In this document: one piece after another, positions 9,721 through 17,782 of the stretch
Position numbering within the stretch: the first letter of the stretch is position 1
How the letters are laid out: each line of letters begins with the position of its first letter
Assembly: GCA_958296015.1 (NCBI GenBank)
Contig: CATQIH010000013.1
Span: 338,081-402,080, forward strand
Length of the DNA: 64,000 bases
From: Cyclobacteriaceae bacterium
GTDB taxonomy: Bacteria; Bacteroidota; Bacteroidia; Cytophagales; Cyclobacteriaceae
Reading direction: 5' to 3'
Position numbers and translations under genes: made by a program
The notes under the pieces: generated by a model
The model's input: only the letters and a program-made list of their open reading frames with translations
Told to the model about the DNA's origin: nothing
The model's database searches: none

Positions 9721-10524
9721 ATGACCATCGACAGTGAGCACCTTCAGCAGTTGCGTATTTATTTTCAAACACTAATGGCACCACCGCCATACAGCTATCA
9801 ATATGAGTTTGTATTAAACCCACAGCACAACCAGTTGCAGGTGTCTTATCAGCTCACTTATACAGAAAGAAACACCCTGACCGAAGAAGAAATATTGGAA
9901 GAAGGATTCATGCCAAACGAAGATTTCTCGTGGGAAGGGCCTTTGCCAGCCATATGGCTTCAGGCTTTACAGGAGATAATGGCCAAAACCCAAAAGCTCA
10001 AACCTAACCTCTCCAATGATCAGCCCAACCTCATCCGCCTGCAACTCACCGATATGGAAAACCAGCTACAGGAAGGTGTACCCAACAATCTGGAAGGCTG
10101 GGAGTATTTTCTGCAAGAAATGACACAAGCCGTATTTGAACTGAGCCAGAAAGAACAAACGCTTATTATCCGTTACCGGGAGATCGGCCGCCACAAGCAG
10201 ACAATAGATACATCTTTCCAACCTGTATTCAGCCAGCGTAAGCTACAGGTAGAGATTCAACAGAATAGCAAAACACAACAGAAGACTATAGGCTGGCAAA
10301 AACTCAAACCTCTACTAAAGGCGGTCTACCTGCCCGATTATGATAACGCAAAAGCCTCATCTGCCATGCCTGACCGCCCTGGTCGGTACATCGATCCTGG
10401 TGAAGGTATCTGGTACGATATAAGAAAAGACCTGACGAACCCTGGCAAACAGTATGATGCTATTGGTGCTATGGAAAGGGAAATTGAGAGATTAATAGAA
10501 ATTGAGGGAATGCAGGGAGACTGA
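9721..10524 (+). CDS. Conserved hypothetical protein
   Basis: I do not recognise a family. From the ATG at 9721 (MTIDSEHLQQ) the protein has about 267 residues, is rich in Gln, Glu and Lys, and has no signal peptide or membrane segment. The N-terminal part (YSYQYEFVLN to the TYTERNTL segment) reads like a beta-rich domain in which several residues alternate hydrophobic and polar; the C-terminal part contains YIDPGEGIWYDI and a charged helix. An in-frame start 51 bp upstream would add a hydrophobic leader but is less likely. It lies just downstream of the histidine kinase and convergent with gmk. Codon use looks like that of its neighbours. Confidence 0.6.
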   Translation: MTIDSEHLQQLRIYFQTLMAPPPYSYQYEFVLNPQHNQLQVSYQLTYTERNTLTEEEILEEGFMPNEDFSWEGPLPAIWLQALQEIMAKTQKLKPNLSNDQPNLIRLQLTDMENQLQEGVPNNLEGWEYFLQEMTQAVFELSQKEQTLIIRYREIGRHKQTIDTSFQPVFSQRKLQVEIQQNSKTQQKTIGWQKLKPLLKAVYLPDYDNAKASSAMPDRPGRYIDPGEGIWYDIRKDLTNPGKQYDAIGAMEREIERLIEIEGMQGD

Positions 10525-10577
10525 TAGAGATTAGGAAATTGAAAGGCTTTTTTTTCAGGATAGTTGTTGTGCGTTAC

Positions 10578-11147
10578 TCAGATCTGAACAAAGGAATCAT
10601 AAAGCTTTTGTGCGTGCCGGAAGGATTCTTCCAGGTCGTCATTGACAATCACCTGATCAAAGCGATGTTCGTAGGAAAGCTCCTGGGCCGCTTTCTGTAC
10701 CCGCTGTGTGATGCTCTCATGGGAGTCTGTCTGGCGCGACACCAAGCGCTGGTGTATTACGTCAACAGAAGGGGCTTTAACAAAGATAGACAAAGCCTTG
10801 TCTTTAAAATATTCTTTCAGATGCAGTCCACCCACCACATCTACATCAAAGATTACGTGCTTGCCATTGGCCCAGATGCGCGCTATTTCCGATTTGAGGG
10901 TGCCATAGAAGCGGTCTTCGTACACTTCTTCCCATTCAATAAAGGCATCTTGAGTGATTCTTTTTCGGAAGGCATCTGGGGTTAGAAAATAATAATCTTT
11001 CCCGTCGGTTTCGTTGTGCCTTTTTTCACGTGTACAAGCAGAGACAGAGAAACCCAGATTAGGGTTTTGTTGTATCAAATATCTAACAATAGTTGTTTTT
11101 CCTGAACCAGAAGGAGCACAGAAAATAATGGCTTTACCTTGCTGCAT
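10578..11147 (-). CDS. gmk: Guanylate kinase
   Basis: A 189-residue protein with all guanylate kinase features: P-loop APSGSGKTT (about residues 10-18), the GMP-binding segment VSACTREKRHNETDGKDYYF, the EWEEVYEDRFYGT lid region and FDVDVVGG (Walker B-like). It phosphorylates GMP to GDP with ATP in the cytosol and is essential for purine nucleotide supply. The length is normal for the bacterial enzyme. It lies 8 bp downstream of the anti-sigma-like gene and is probably cotranscribed with the ECF sigma gene, an arrangement seen in other Cytophagales. Confidence 0.95.
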   Translation of the reverse strand: MQQGKAIIFCAPSGSGKTTIVRYLIQQNPNLGFSVSACTREKRHNETDGKDYYFLTPDAFRKRITQDAFIEWEEVYEDRFYGTLKSEIARIWANGKHVIFDVDVVGGLHLKEYFKDKALSIFVKAPSVDVIHQRLVSRQTDSHESITQRVQKAAQELSYEHRFDQVIVNDDLEESFRHAQKLYDSFVQI

Positions 11148-11155
11148 ATAGGCTA

Positions 11156-11404
11156 TTATACGCTGGCTATGCTTTGTTTAATATGCTCCATTAAGTCTTC
11201 AGGGGCAGGCAGCATGACAAGTTTGTTGCGGATAGCCTCACGAAATGCCGTCTCTTTTTGGTAACAGTCCAGCACTTCGGGCCAATTGACAACATATGTG
11301 TGGAAATAAGTAACATCCTCTGAACTTGCCTGATTATCTATGAGTGAAGGCAAAAGATCCATGCATCTTTTGTAGTGAGGACTTTCTTTCGTTAACTGTT
11401 CCAT
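11156..11404 (-). CDS. Small anti-sigma-like protein downstream of ECF sigma factor
   Basis: From the ATG at 11404 the product is 82 residues (MEQLTKESP...), soluble, with a Cys near residue 15, a His near 38 and a Cys near 51, spaced like a degenerate zinc-binding anti-sigma domain (the HxxxCxxC motif is not complete). It has no membrane segment. It follows the sigma gene by 82 bp in the same direction, which together with its size suggests it controls that sigma factor. A start 111 bp further upstream in the same frame would add a hydrophobic leader overlapping the sigma gene and is unlikely. The role is inferred mainly from position. Confidence 0.55.
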   Translation of the reverse strand: MEQLTKESPHYKRCMDLLPSLIDNQASSEDVTYFHTYVVNWPEVLDCYQKETAFREAIRNKLVMLPAPEDLMEHIKQSIASV

Positions 11405-11486
11405 GATGACTGATTTGCTAAAAATATTTCTGGAAAGAAGTGAAAATAATGATATAATAAAAGTTAAAAAAGTAACTTTTCCAGCT

Positions 11487-12110
11487 TTAGTCAGAATATC
11501 CCATAGAATCAGCATACGACTTCAGTTTCTCCTTCAGGAGGTTCCTGGCCCTGTGCAATCTTGATCGCACCGTGCCAATAGGAATATCCAATATTTTGGC
11601 CATCTCCTCATATGTGAACCCTTCCAGATCACATAAGATGATCACCGTTCTGAAATCAACTGCCAGAGAGTTGAGCGCGTTGGATACCTCATCGCCAATC
11701 ATATCCTGCACTGCATCTACCCTCAGATCCGTGGTAATACTCGCATCCACGTCTTCAGAGTTGTAGTAAGTTTCCACTTCCTGGTAATCTACCTTAGATG
11801 GTTCCTTGCTTTTCTTTCTGAAGTCATTGATGAAGCTGTTCTTCAATATTCGGAACAACCACGCTTTCGCATTGGTTCCACGCTGAAAGGAATCAATGAA
11901 CCTGAAGGCTTTCAGATAAGTTTCCTGTACGAGATCTTTGGCATCGTCTTCATCATAGGTGAGCCGATAAGCAAAGTTGTACATAGAATCAATTTGTGGT
12001 AAAAACTCATGGTCAAATATTTCTACCTTCTCGCGTTCTGTATAACTTTGCCTTGTATTTTCAGTTTCCTGATTTTCTGCTGTATTTGAAGGTTCCTGAT
12101 TTTCAGACAT
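11487..12110 (-). CDS. ECF-type RNA polymerase sigma factor
   Basis: From the ATG at 12110 (MSENQEPS) the protein has 207 residues. Region 2 (MYNFAYRLTYDEDDAKDLVQETYLKAF and the AWLFRILKNSFINDFRKK segment) and region 4 (GFTYEEMAKILDIPIGTVRSRLHRAR, a helix-turn-helix) are both clear. The acidic linker between them is typical of the RpoE-like sigma factors widespread in Bacteroidota. It directs RNA polymerase to a small stress regulon; the trigger is unknown. A 177-bp divergent region separates it from the DUF4293 gene. An in-frame upstream start would add 43 residues lacking the family pattern and was rejected. Confidence 0.9.
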   Translation of the reverse strand: MSENQEPSNTAENQETENTRQSYTEREKVEIFDHEFLPQIDSMYNFAYRLTYDEDDAKDLVQETYLKAFRFIDSFQRGTNAKAWLFRILKNSFINDFRKKSKEPSKVDYQEVETYYNSEDVDASITTDLRVDAVQDMIGDEVSNALNSLAVDFRTVIILCDLEGFTYEEMAKILDIPIGTVRSRLHRARNLLKEKLKSYADSMGYSD

Positions 12111-12287
12111 ATATCTATAATTTATCGCTTTCAAAACATTAACGCCAGACTGTTTTATATGTTTTGCAAAACAATCTGCCTCTAATGTTAAACTCATGAC
12201 AAAGCATAAAGTTATGTAAAACTTAACAACTTTATCCATATTACCTACGTAAGAAAGGCTTTTTTAGATTAATTAACTACACAAAAC

Positions 12288-12812
12288 ATGATACAGAGAG
12301 TCCAGTCTTTACTGCTCATCGGAGCAGCCATTATAATGATCTTACTATTGTTTTTTCCTATCTGGAACGAGCAAAGCCCTACCCTCAACCAGCAAACCAC
12401 ACTGGATGCGTATACCCTTACGCTGGCTTCGCTGGAAGAAGATGCCACTACAGAATCTGCCGCAGGTGTGCAGGAAGAATCCGTAGCCGTTGCTGAGGTG
12501 CAACAGGAAGAAAGCAGTATGGTTATTGCCATTCTAACCGTCGTTTCAGCCATCACTGCTTTTTATGCAGTCTTTCTGTTTAGAAAACGAAAGACACAGA
12601 TCAAACTAAGCCTGCTTAACTACCTGCTGATGCTGGCCGTGCTGGGTTCTTCCTGGTACTATTCCTACGAAGGAGAGGCTTTCATACCGGGCAAGGGCAC
12701 CTACGATGTAGGCTTTTTTCTGCCAGCCATTGCCATCCTGCTCAACTTCTTTGCTATCCGTTACATTCGTAAAGACGAAAAGCTCGTCCGCAGTGTGGAT
12801 AGGCTCCGTTAA
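12288..12812 (+). CDS. DUF4293 family membrane protein
   Basis: A 174-residue protein beginning MIQRVQSLLLIGAA, the hallmark of DUF4293 proteins found only in Bacteroidota. It has four predicted membrane helices (about residues 7-24, 75-95, 103-120 and 140-158) and a variable acidic loop rich in Glu and Ala between the first two. The function of the family is unknown. It is transcribed divergently from the ECF sigma gene and is followed by a large imperfect inverted repeat that may end its transcript. Confidence 0.82.
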   Translation: MIQRVQSLLLIGAAIIMILLLFFPIWNEQSPTLNQQTTLDAYTLTLASLEEDATTESAAGVQEESVAVAEVQQEESSMVIAILTVVSAITAFYAVFLFRKRKTQIKLSLLNYLLMLAVLGSSWYYSYEGEAFIPGKGTYDVGFFLPAIAILLNFFAIRYIRKDEKLVRSVDRLR

Positions 12813-12900
12813 AAGGAGACCGGAAGCCGCAGACCGGATACCGGTTTATGACCGGTATCCAGTTTCCAGTCTGTGGTCTCCTCTTGTCCGGTCTCCTTTC
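12812..12900. repeat. Nested inverted repeat between two membrane-protein genes
   Basis: The outer arms AAAGGAGACCGG (12812-12823) and CCGGTCTCCTTT (12889-12900) are perfect inverted copies, and the inner arms GGATACCGGT (12836-12845) and ACCGGTATCC (12851-12860) form a hairpin with loop TTATG. A second GGTCTCCT at 12875-12882 repeats the outer arm. It overlaps the stop of the DUF4293 gene and could act as a terminator or a REP-type element. Confidence 0.85.
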
Positions 12901-12961
12901 GTATAGTTTGATTTGTAAGGTGGATTCCTTAGATTGAGCCACTTATCTATTGCTAGCAAAT

Positions 12962-13633
12962 ATGGAACAGCTTATCAGAAACCTAATTTACGTACATGCT
13001 TTTCTGGGAGGCGTTGGCCTGCTAACGGGCACGCTTGATATCATCGTCAGAAAGGGAGGCAACATTCATGTGAAAGCTGGGAAGGTGTTTTCGGTGGCTA
13101 TGATAGGCAGTGCCCTGATTTCTTTGTTTGTAGCTAGAATGCCCGGTCATGAAAACCTGTTTCTCTTTCTGATTGGTATCTTTACCATATATATGGTACT
13201 GGCAGGGAACCGTGCCCTCACTTTTAAACCCAACATCAAGCAGCAGGCCAACATCACCGACAAGGCGATCTCCGGGGCCATGCTTGCAGGTTCTTTGGTC
13301 ATGATTGCCATTGGTATCTATGGTATCATTGAAAAAGCACCTAACAACGTGTTGTACGTATTCTTCGGAGGCGTTGGCCTGTTCATGACCATCAACGACT
13401 TTAAGATGTTCAGAACCTTCAAGGAGCATAAAAGTGCGTGGCTAACTATCCATATTGGTAGAATGGTAGGTGCATTGATTGCTTCTATCACTGCTTTTAT
13501 GGTTGCCGGACTAAACTTTCATAACCTGCTGGCCTGGTTAAGCCCAACCATCCTCGGCGTTCCGTACATTATCTATTGGTCTAGAAAAGTAGGCAAAAAA
13601 CAGGTAGCCATAAGCAAAGTTCCCCATTCATAA
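12962..13633 (+). CDS. DUF2306-like integral membrane protein
   Basis: A 223-residue protein from the ATG at 12962 (MEQLIRNL) with about seven predicted membrane helices. The N-terminal HAFLGGVGLLTGTLDIIVRKGGNIHVKAGKVF and the GHENLFLF stretch are characteristic of DUF2306/YozB-type membrane proteins of Bacteroidota, in which conserved His residues lie near helix ends. The function is unknown; conserved His in membrane helices hints at metal or haem binding in this family, which is inference. A TTG 12 bp upstream is also in frame, but ATG is preferred. It is a single-gene unit with long flanking non-coding DNA downstream. Confidence 0.72.
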   Translation: MEQLIRNLIYVHAFLGGVGLLTGTLDIIVRKGGNIHVKAGKVFSVAMIGSALISLFVARMPGHENLFLFLIGIFTIYMVLAGNRALTFKPNIKQQANITDKAISGAMLAGSLVMIAIGIYGIIEKAPNNVLYVFFGGVGLFMTINDFKMFRTFKEHKSAWLTIHIGRMVGALIASITAFMVAGLNFHNLLAWLSPTILGVPYIIYWSRKVGKKQVAISKVPHS

Positions 13634-14105
13634 CAGGCTTGCCTATTCACAATAACCAGTATGACCAATTTCTAACCCTCGTTCCACGGCAGTGCCTAGG
13701 GTATATGTTATCTATATATGCTAAATCTCTGTCCTGTGCTACGGCGTAGATGTCAGGCCGAGCAGATTAGGTAAAAGAAATAGACTTTACTATCCTATAT
13801 CATAACCGCCGCGGCGGGTCTTGTAACCCGCTACAAACTTCGACTTGTGCGGAGAGCTCTTCCAGCTTATCTGCGGGTCACGAAATTCTAACGCAACCCC
13901 CAAACTTCCATCCCAACTTCGGACTCCCGTCCCTTAACTTCCGTCTTCTATCTCCAGTCTCCTGAACCCGCTCTTCCCTTTTGTCATACTTCACTGACAG
14001 GCTGTCACGCTACTACAGCAAAACAGTCTTGATCAGGCCAATGGAATAACTTTTGATCAGCTGTGGACATACAATATTGTCCAACCCACTAACGCAAATA
14101 AACAG
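13634..14105. other. Intergenic region upstream of htpG
   Basis: About 470 bases without a gene. It contains a GCGGGT-CTTGTA-ACCCGC hairpin at 13814-13831 followed by TACAAACTTCG, resembling the repeat inside the DUF2723 gene at 49.8 kb; a pyrimidine-rich strand around 13900-13990; a 13-bp palindrome at 13995-14007; and two TTGATCAG/TTTTGATCAG sequences at about 14027-14060 immediately upstream of htpG. A promoter for htpG is expected in the last 110 bases; TAACTTTTG at about 14047 resembles a -7 box. Confidence 0.6.
13995..14007. promoter_or_regulatory. Perfect palindrome TGACAGGCTGTCA upstream of htpG
   Basis: TGACAG-G-CTGTCA is a perfect 6+1+6 inverted repeat 98 bp upstream of the htpG ATG and just before the probable promoter. 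A palindrome of this size so close to a chaperone gene is a candidate operator for a heat-shock regulator. Its function is inferred from position only. Confidence 0.45.
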
Positions 14106-15929
14106 ATGGTAGAAGAAAAAGGCACCATATCCATTAATACGGAAAATATCTTTCCGATCATCAAAAAGTTTCTATACTCCGATCACGAGATATTCCTGAG
14201 AGAACTCGTTTCCAATGCTGTAGATGCTACTCAAAAGCTCAACCGACTGGCCGCTATGGGCGAATACAACCAGACCGTGGGCGAGCAGAAGGTGAAAGTA
14301 ACCATTGATGCAGAAAACAAAACCATCACCATCAGCGACCACGGCATCGGTATGACTGCCGACGAGGTGAAGAAATACATCAACCAGATTGCCTTTTCAG
14401 GAGCTACGGAGTTTCTGGAAAAGTACAAAGACAAAGGCGACGAAAAGCAGATCATCGGCCACTTTGGGCTGGGCTTCTACTCTGCCTTTATGGTGGCCGG
14501 CAAGGTAGAAATATTCTCTAAGTCTTATCAGGAAGGCACCGAAGCAGTGCATTGGGTATGCGACGGCAGTACCCAGTTTGAGATCAACACTGCCGACAAG
14601 GCAGAGACGGGCACCGACGTGGTGCTGCATATCAACGAAGACTCGCTGGAGTTTCTGGAGCCGCACCGCGTGCGCCAGGTGCTGGAGAAATACTGCAAGT
14701 TTCTGCCGGTAGAGATTGAGTTTGAAGACAGCCTTATCAATAACCCTGCGCCACTCTGGACCAAGTCGCCTGCCGACCTCACCGACGAAGATTACCTGAA
14801 GTTCTACCACGAGCTGTATCCGATGGCCGAAGACCCGCTGTTCTGGATTCACCTCAACGTAGACTATCCGTTTAACCTGACGGGGATACTTTACTTTCCT
14901 AAGATCAAGAATGAGCTGGACTTCAACCGCCACAAGATACAGCTATATTCCCGCCAGGTGTTCATCACCGACGAGGTGAAAGACGTAGTGCCTGAATTCC
15001 TGATGCTGCTGCACGGAGTGATCGACTCGCCGGATATTCCGCTCAACGTATCGCGCAGCTACCTGCAGGCTGATGCCAACGTGAAGAAGATCAACAACCA
15101 CATCACCAAGAAGGTAGCCGACAAACTACAGGAGCTGTTCAAAAAAGACCGCAAAGCCTATGAGGAGAAGTTTGATAGCATCGGCTTGTTTGTCAAATAC
15201 GGCATGGTGGCCGAAGATAAGTTCTACGACCGCGCCAAAGACATTGTGCTGCTCAAAAACGTAGACAATGAGTACTTCACCCTGGACGAATACAAAGAAA
15301 AGGTAGCCGCCAACCAGACCGACAAAGACGGAACGGTCACCTACATCTACACCACCGACAAGGGCAAGCAGGATGCCTTCATTCAGTCGGCCAAGAAGAA
15401 GTCGTATGATGTGTTGGAGCTGAATGGCCCGCTGGACAACCACTTTGTCAATATGCTGGAAAGCAAGCTGGAGAAAACCACCATCAAGCGTGTAGACTCT
15501 GACACTGCCGATAAGATCATCAACAAAGACGAGCAGATAGAAAGCGTATTGTCAGAAGACGAGCAGAACAAGGTAAAAGAGATCTTTGAGCGCGCTGCCG
15601 ACAGCAAAAACATGACCTTCACAGTAGAGTCCATGTCGCCCGACGAGATGCCGGTCACCATCACCCTGCCCGAGTTTATGCGCCGCATGAAGGACATGGC
15701 AGCGATGGGCGGTGGCTACGCCATGATGGGCAACATGCCTGATCAGTACAGCGTGGCCGTGAATGCTAACCACCCACTGACAGACAAAATTCTGAAAGCC
15801 GAGACAGAAGAGCAGCAAACCAGTCTGGCCAAACAAGCCCTAGACCTGGCAAGGCTCTCTCAAAACCTGCTCACCGGTGCCGAACTCACCGGCTTCATCA
15901 AACGAAGCGTGGATATGGTAGCACAGTAA
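14106..15929 (+). CDS. htpG: Molecular chaperone HtpG (Hsp90)
   Basis: A 607-residue Hsp90 homologue. The N-terminal ATPase domain has the ELVSNAVDATQKL helix (catalytic Glu, ATP-site Asn), the DHGIGM motif and GHFGLGFYSAF lid. The middle domain includes the catalytic-loop region with LNVSRSYLQ. The C-terminal dimerisation domain is short and ends NLLTGAELTGFIKRSVDMV, as in Bacteroidota HtpG. It is a cytosolic ATP-dependent chaperone. The gene stands alone, with a palindrome and probable promoter upstream and an intrinsic terminator 60 bp downstream. Its GC content and strong bias for C-ending codons differ from the softer bias of neighbouring genes, fitting high expression. Confidence 0.97.
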   Translation: MVEEKGTISINTENIFPIIKKFLYSDHEIFLRELVSNAVDATQKLNRLAAMGEYNQTVGEQKVKVTIDAENKTITISDHGIGMTADEVKKYINQIAFSGATEFLEKYKDKGDEKQIIGHFGLGFYSAFMVAGKVEIFSKSYQEGTEAVHWVCDGSTQFEINTADKAETGTDVVLHINEDSLEFLEPHRVRQVLEKYCKFLPVEIEFEDSLINNPAPLWTKSPADLTDEDYLKFYHELYPMAEDPLFWIHLNVDYPFNLTGILYFPKIKNELDFNRHKIQLYSRQVFITDEVKDVVPEFLMLLHGVIDSPDIPLNVSRSYLQADANVKKINNHITKKVADKLQELFKKDRKAYEEKFDSIGLFVKYGMVAEDKFYDRAKDIVLLKNVDNEYFTLDEYKEKVAANQTDKDGTVTYIYTTDKGKQDAFIQSAKKKSYDVLELNGPLDNHFVNMLESKLEKTTIKRVDSDTADKIINKDEQIESVLSEDEQNKVKEIFERAADSKNMTFTVESMSPDEMPVTITLPEFMRRMKDMAAMGGGYAMMGNMPDQYSVAVNANHPLTDKILKAETEEQQTSLAKQALDLARLSQNLLTGAELTGFIKRSVDMVAQ

Positions 15930-15986
15930 ATAATTATTCTAGCATCGCCGGTGTTGTTACCGGTAATTGTCTTTAGCATATTAGAA

Positions 15987-16020
15987 AAAGGGTAGCCAGC
16001 AATGGGTACCCTTTCTTATT
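15987..16020 (+). terminator. Intrinsic terminator of htpG
   Basis: AAAGGGTA (15987-15994) and TACCCTTT (16007-16014) form a perfect 8-bp stem with a 12-base loop, followed by CTTATT. It lies about 60 bp after the htpG stop codon. Confidence 0.75.
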
Positions 16021-16025
16021 AAAAC

Positions 16026-16091
16026 AAACCTTCAAGGTTTCTGACGCTAAGTTCTATAGAAGGCAATAATATATAAAAACCTTGAAGGTTT
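16026..16091. repeat. Pair of inverted near-palindromes AAACCTTCAAGGTTT
   Basis: AAACCTTCAAGGTTT at 16026-16040 and its exact reverse complement AAACCTTGAAGGTTT at 16077-16091, separated by 36 bases. Each copy is itself a palindrome around a central base. Together they can form a long stem. This looks like a small intergenic repeat element; the following 180 bases hold no gene. Confidence 0.85.
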
Positions 16092-16275
16092 TATACCGTG
16101 CTATCCCCTTGCGTTACACAGCCTTCCAGCGCAGTACAGTAATCAAAATACCCATGCGCATCCTTATTGATCACAACATCAACTTTGTAGTTCATTGTTT
16201 ATGGCTTTTCATAAAGACAATCACTTTTTTAACAGATGGTATCCTTTTAATACGATATAAGTGAATAGACACCCT

Positions 16276-16389
16276 GCGCCAAATAAACCTATTAGCCCGG
16301 CACCTTTAGCAAACAAGTAATAGGTTTCCTCCTGAATGACAATAAGAAGATGTCATCCAGGAGGGAACTTGCTACGACTTGCTTGGATG
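16276..16389. repeat. Copy 1 of a 114-130 bp duplicated element
   Basis: From GCGCCAAAT to GCTTGGATG this stretch is nearly identical to 17038-17167. It contains CCTCCTGAATGACA and TGTCATCCAGGAGG as arms (one mismatch) of a 14-bp stem with loop ATAAGAAGA. It sits just downstream of the stop of the lipoprotein gene at 16415-16930, so it may be its 3' end structure as well as a duplicated unit. Confidence 0.9.
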
Positions 16390-16414
16390 TTTCTATAGAG
16401 CAAAGATACCACAC

Positions 16415-16930
16415 CTACCACACAAAACGCATCACGTACGTGCTGTCTGTTAGCGTATCATTGGTCTCTGACAGTCGCTTAGTCAAAAACTGATCTGCCT
16501 CAAAGTCCAACTCAGCCATGAGTTCACCATTGTAGTAGAATTTACTGCTTGATGGATTACATACACTTGGATCTTTTTTCTCCTGACAGACCCTGCGATG
16601 AAGTACCGTGTCTATGCGATTGATCTTTGGAAAATCAATAAACGTGGTATCATATAAGGTATGCGGCTCAAAAACAATAGCAGTATCTGTCCTCCATATT
16701 TTGAAAGGCAACCAGTCTGTTTTTCCAATTGCATCTTGTCGTGCGTCAATCATTCTATGCCGAATCTGGCTAAGCTCTTCATCCGTCCAGCTAAGAAGCG
16801 GATCATTACCTTCCTGATCTACGCTCTGGAAAAAATAATCAAAACCTAGAGGTGTAAATCCTTCCGGGGTCTCATCCTTGCAAGCTGTCAGCAGACTTAT
16901 AGCAAAAGCCATCCATAATAATCTTTTCAT
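16415..16930 (-). CDS. Putative lipoprotein, paralogue of the next upstream gene
   Basis: A 171-residue protein with a lipoprotein signal peptide (lipobox SLLTAC, Cys 17). I recognise no known domain. Its C-terminal half shares KFYYNGELMAELDF and TNDTLTDSTYVM with the protein at 17236-17775 (SFYYNDKLADYLDF, TNRTLTDSTYVM), and both start with an FxxYFxxVD segment after the signal, so they are diverged paralogues. Two Cys pairs (CQEKKDPSVC) are conserved in position with CDGC of the other. It belongs to the cluster behind the M43 protease gene. Location is the periplasm or outer membrane. An accessory, substrate or immunity-like role beside the protease is possible but unproven. Confidence 0.72.
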   Translation of the reverse strand: MKRLLWMAFAISLLTACKDETPEGFTPLGFDYFFQSVDQEGNDPLLSWTDEELSQIRHRMIDARQDAIGKTDWLPFKIWRTDTAIVFEPHTLYDTTFIDFPKINRIDTVLHRRVCQEKKDPSVCNPSSSKFYYNGELMAELDFEADQFLTKRLSETNDTLTDSTYVMRFVW

Positions 16931-17037
16931 GAGTCTTATCCTTTAACCTGCCAGGCAGCACATATTACGCGCCATTTTGCCTAACATCTATTATGTTTTA
17001 AACAACACCACTATCATGTAGCCTAACTCCCCACCCC

Positions 17038-17167
17038 GCGCCAAATCCTTCCATAAGCCCGGCACCTTTAGCAAACAAGTAATAGGTTTCCTCCTGAATG
17101 ACAATAAGAAGATGTCATTCAGTCGGACGGCCGATGCCGAGGAACCTTGCTACGACCTGCTTGGATG
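17038..17167. repeat. Copy 2 of the duplicated element, with a 16-bp insertion
   Basis: Same element as 16276-16389, at the same position relative to the next paralogue (downstream of its stop at 17236). Here the hairpin arm is interrupted: TGTCATTCAG is followed by TCGGACGGCCGATGCC before GAGG. The inserted block is itself GC-rich and partly palindromic (CGGACGGCCG). Confidence 0.9.
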
Positions 17168-17235
17168 CCACCATAAGCTAAAAGAATGCTGCGAGTTCAA
17201 CGTTTCATACTTTGCCTGCACATCTACATAGCCAA

Positions 17236-17775
17236 TTATTCCGCCACCTTCTCAAAAGCCATCACATAGGTGCTGTCTGTAAGTGTTCGGTTTGTAGTAG
17301 TTAGCTTGTGAACGGTCCAATCTTCCACCTTGGTATCATCCTCTAAATGAAAGTCCAGATAATCAGCTAGCTTATCATTATAGTAGAAAGAAAAGCTTTC
17401 ATAACCCAGATAACTTCCCTGGCACCCATCACACTTTTTACTTATCCACTGCAAGGTATCTGTATCGTCTATGCTAAGATGCAAAAGATAATTGGCCTGC
17501 TCTGGACGAGGGTAAACTCGTAAAAGAGGGCCAAAGGCAATTTTATCATCTATCTGTTTGTAATAAAGCGGCAACTCCACCAGACTACCTTTTTCATCAT
17601 AAGTAAAGAATTTAACACTGTCCAATTGGTAGTTTGAATGTGTTAGAAACCAGTCTTTACCGGTAGCAGCATCTACAATCTGAAAGTAATTCTCAAAAGT
17701 TGCAGGTTCTCCCCCTTCTTGCTCTTTACAACTCACGGCAAAGAGCAGCACGAAAAACAAATAGCAAATTCTCAT
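17236..17775 (-). CDS. Putative lipoprotein, paralogue of 16415-16930
   Basis: A 179-residue protein with a signal peptide ending in a lipobox-like LFAVSC (Cys 16). The mature part has FENYFQIVD, a CDGCQG loop and the shared C-terminal motif with FYYN and LTDSTYVM. It starts 8 bp downstream of the M43 metalloprotease stop, so the two are cotranscribed. No domain is recognised. The pairing of a secreted protease with two paralogous lipoproteins, each followed by the same repeat, points to tandem duplication of a gene-plus-repeat unit of about 760 bp. Confidence 0.75.
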   Translation of the reverse strand: MRICYLFFVLLFAVSCKEQEGGEPATFENYFQIVDAATGKDWFLTHSNYQLDSVKFFTYDEKGSLVELPLYYKQIDDKIAFGPLLRVYPRPEQANYLLHLSIDDTDTLQWISKKCDGCQGSYLGYESFSFYYNDKLADYLDFHLEDDTKVEDWTVHKLTTTNRTLTDSTYVMAFEKVAE

Positions 17776-17782
17776 AAAAGTA

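Noticed and set aside
13600..14105. Origin of replication
   Set aside because: No DnaA-box cluster and no dnaA or dnaN near; the palindromes here are better explained as regulatory or repeat DNA.
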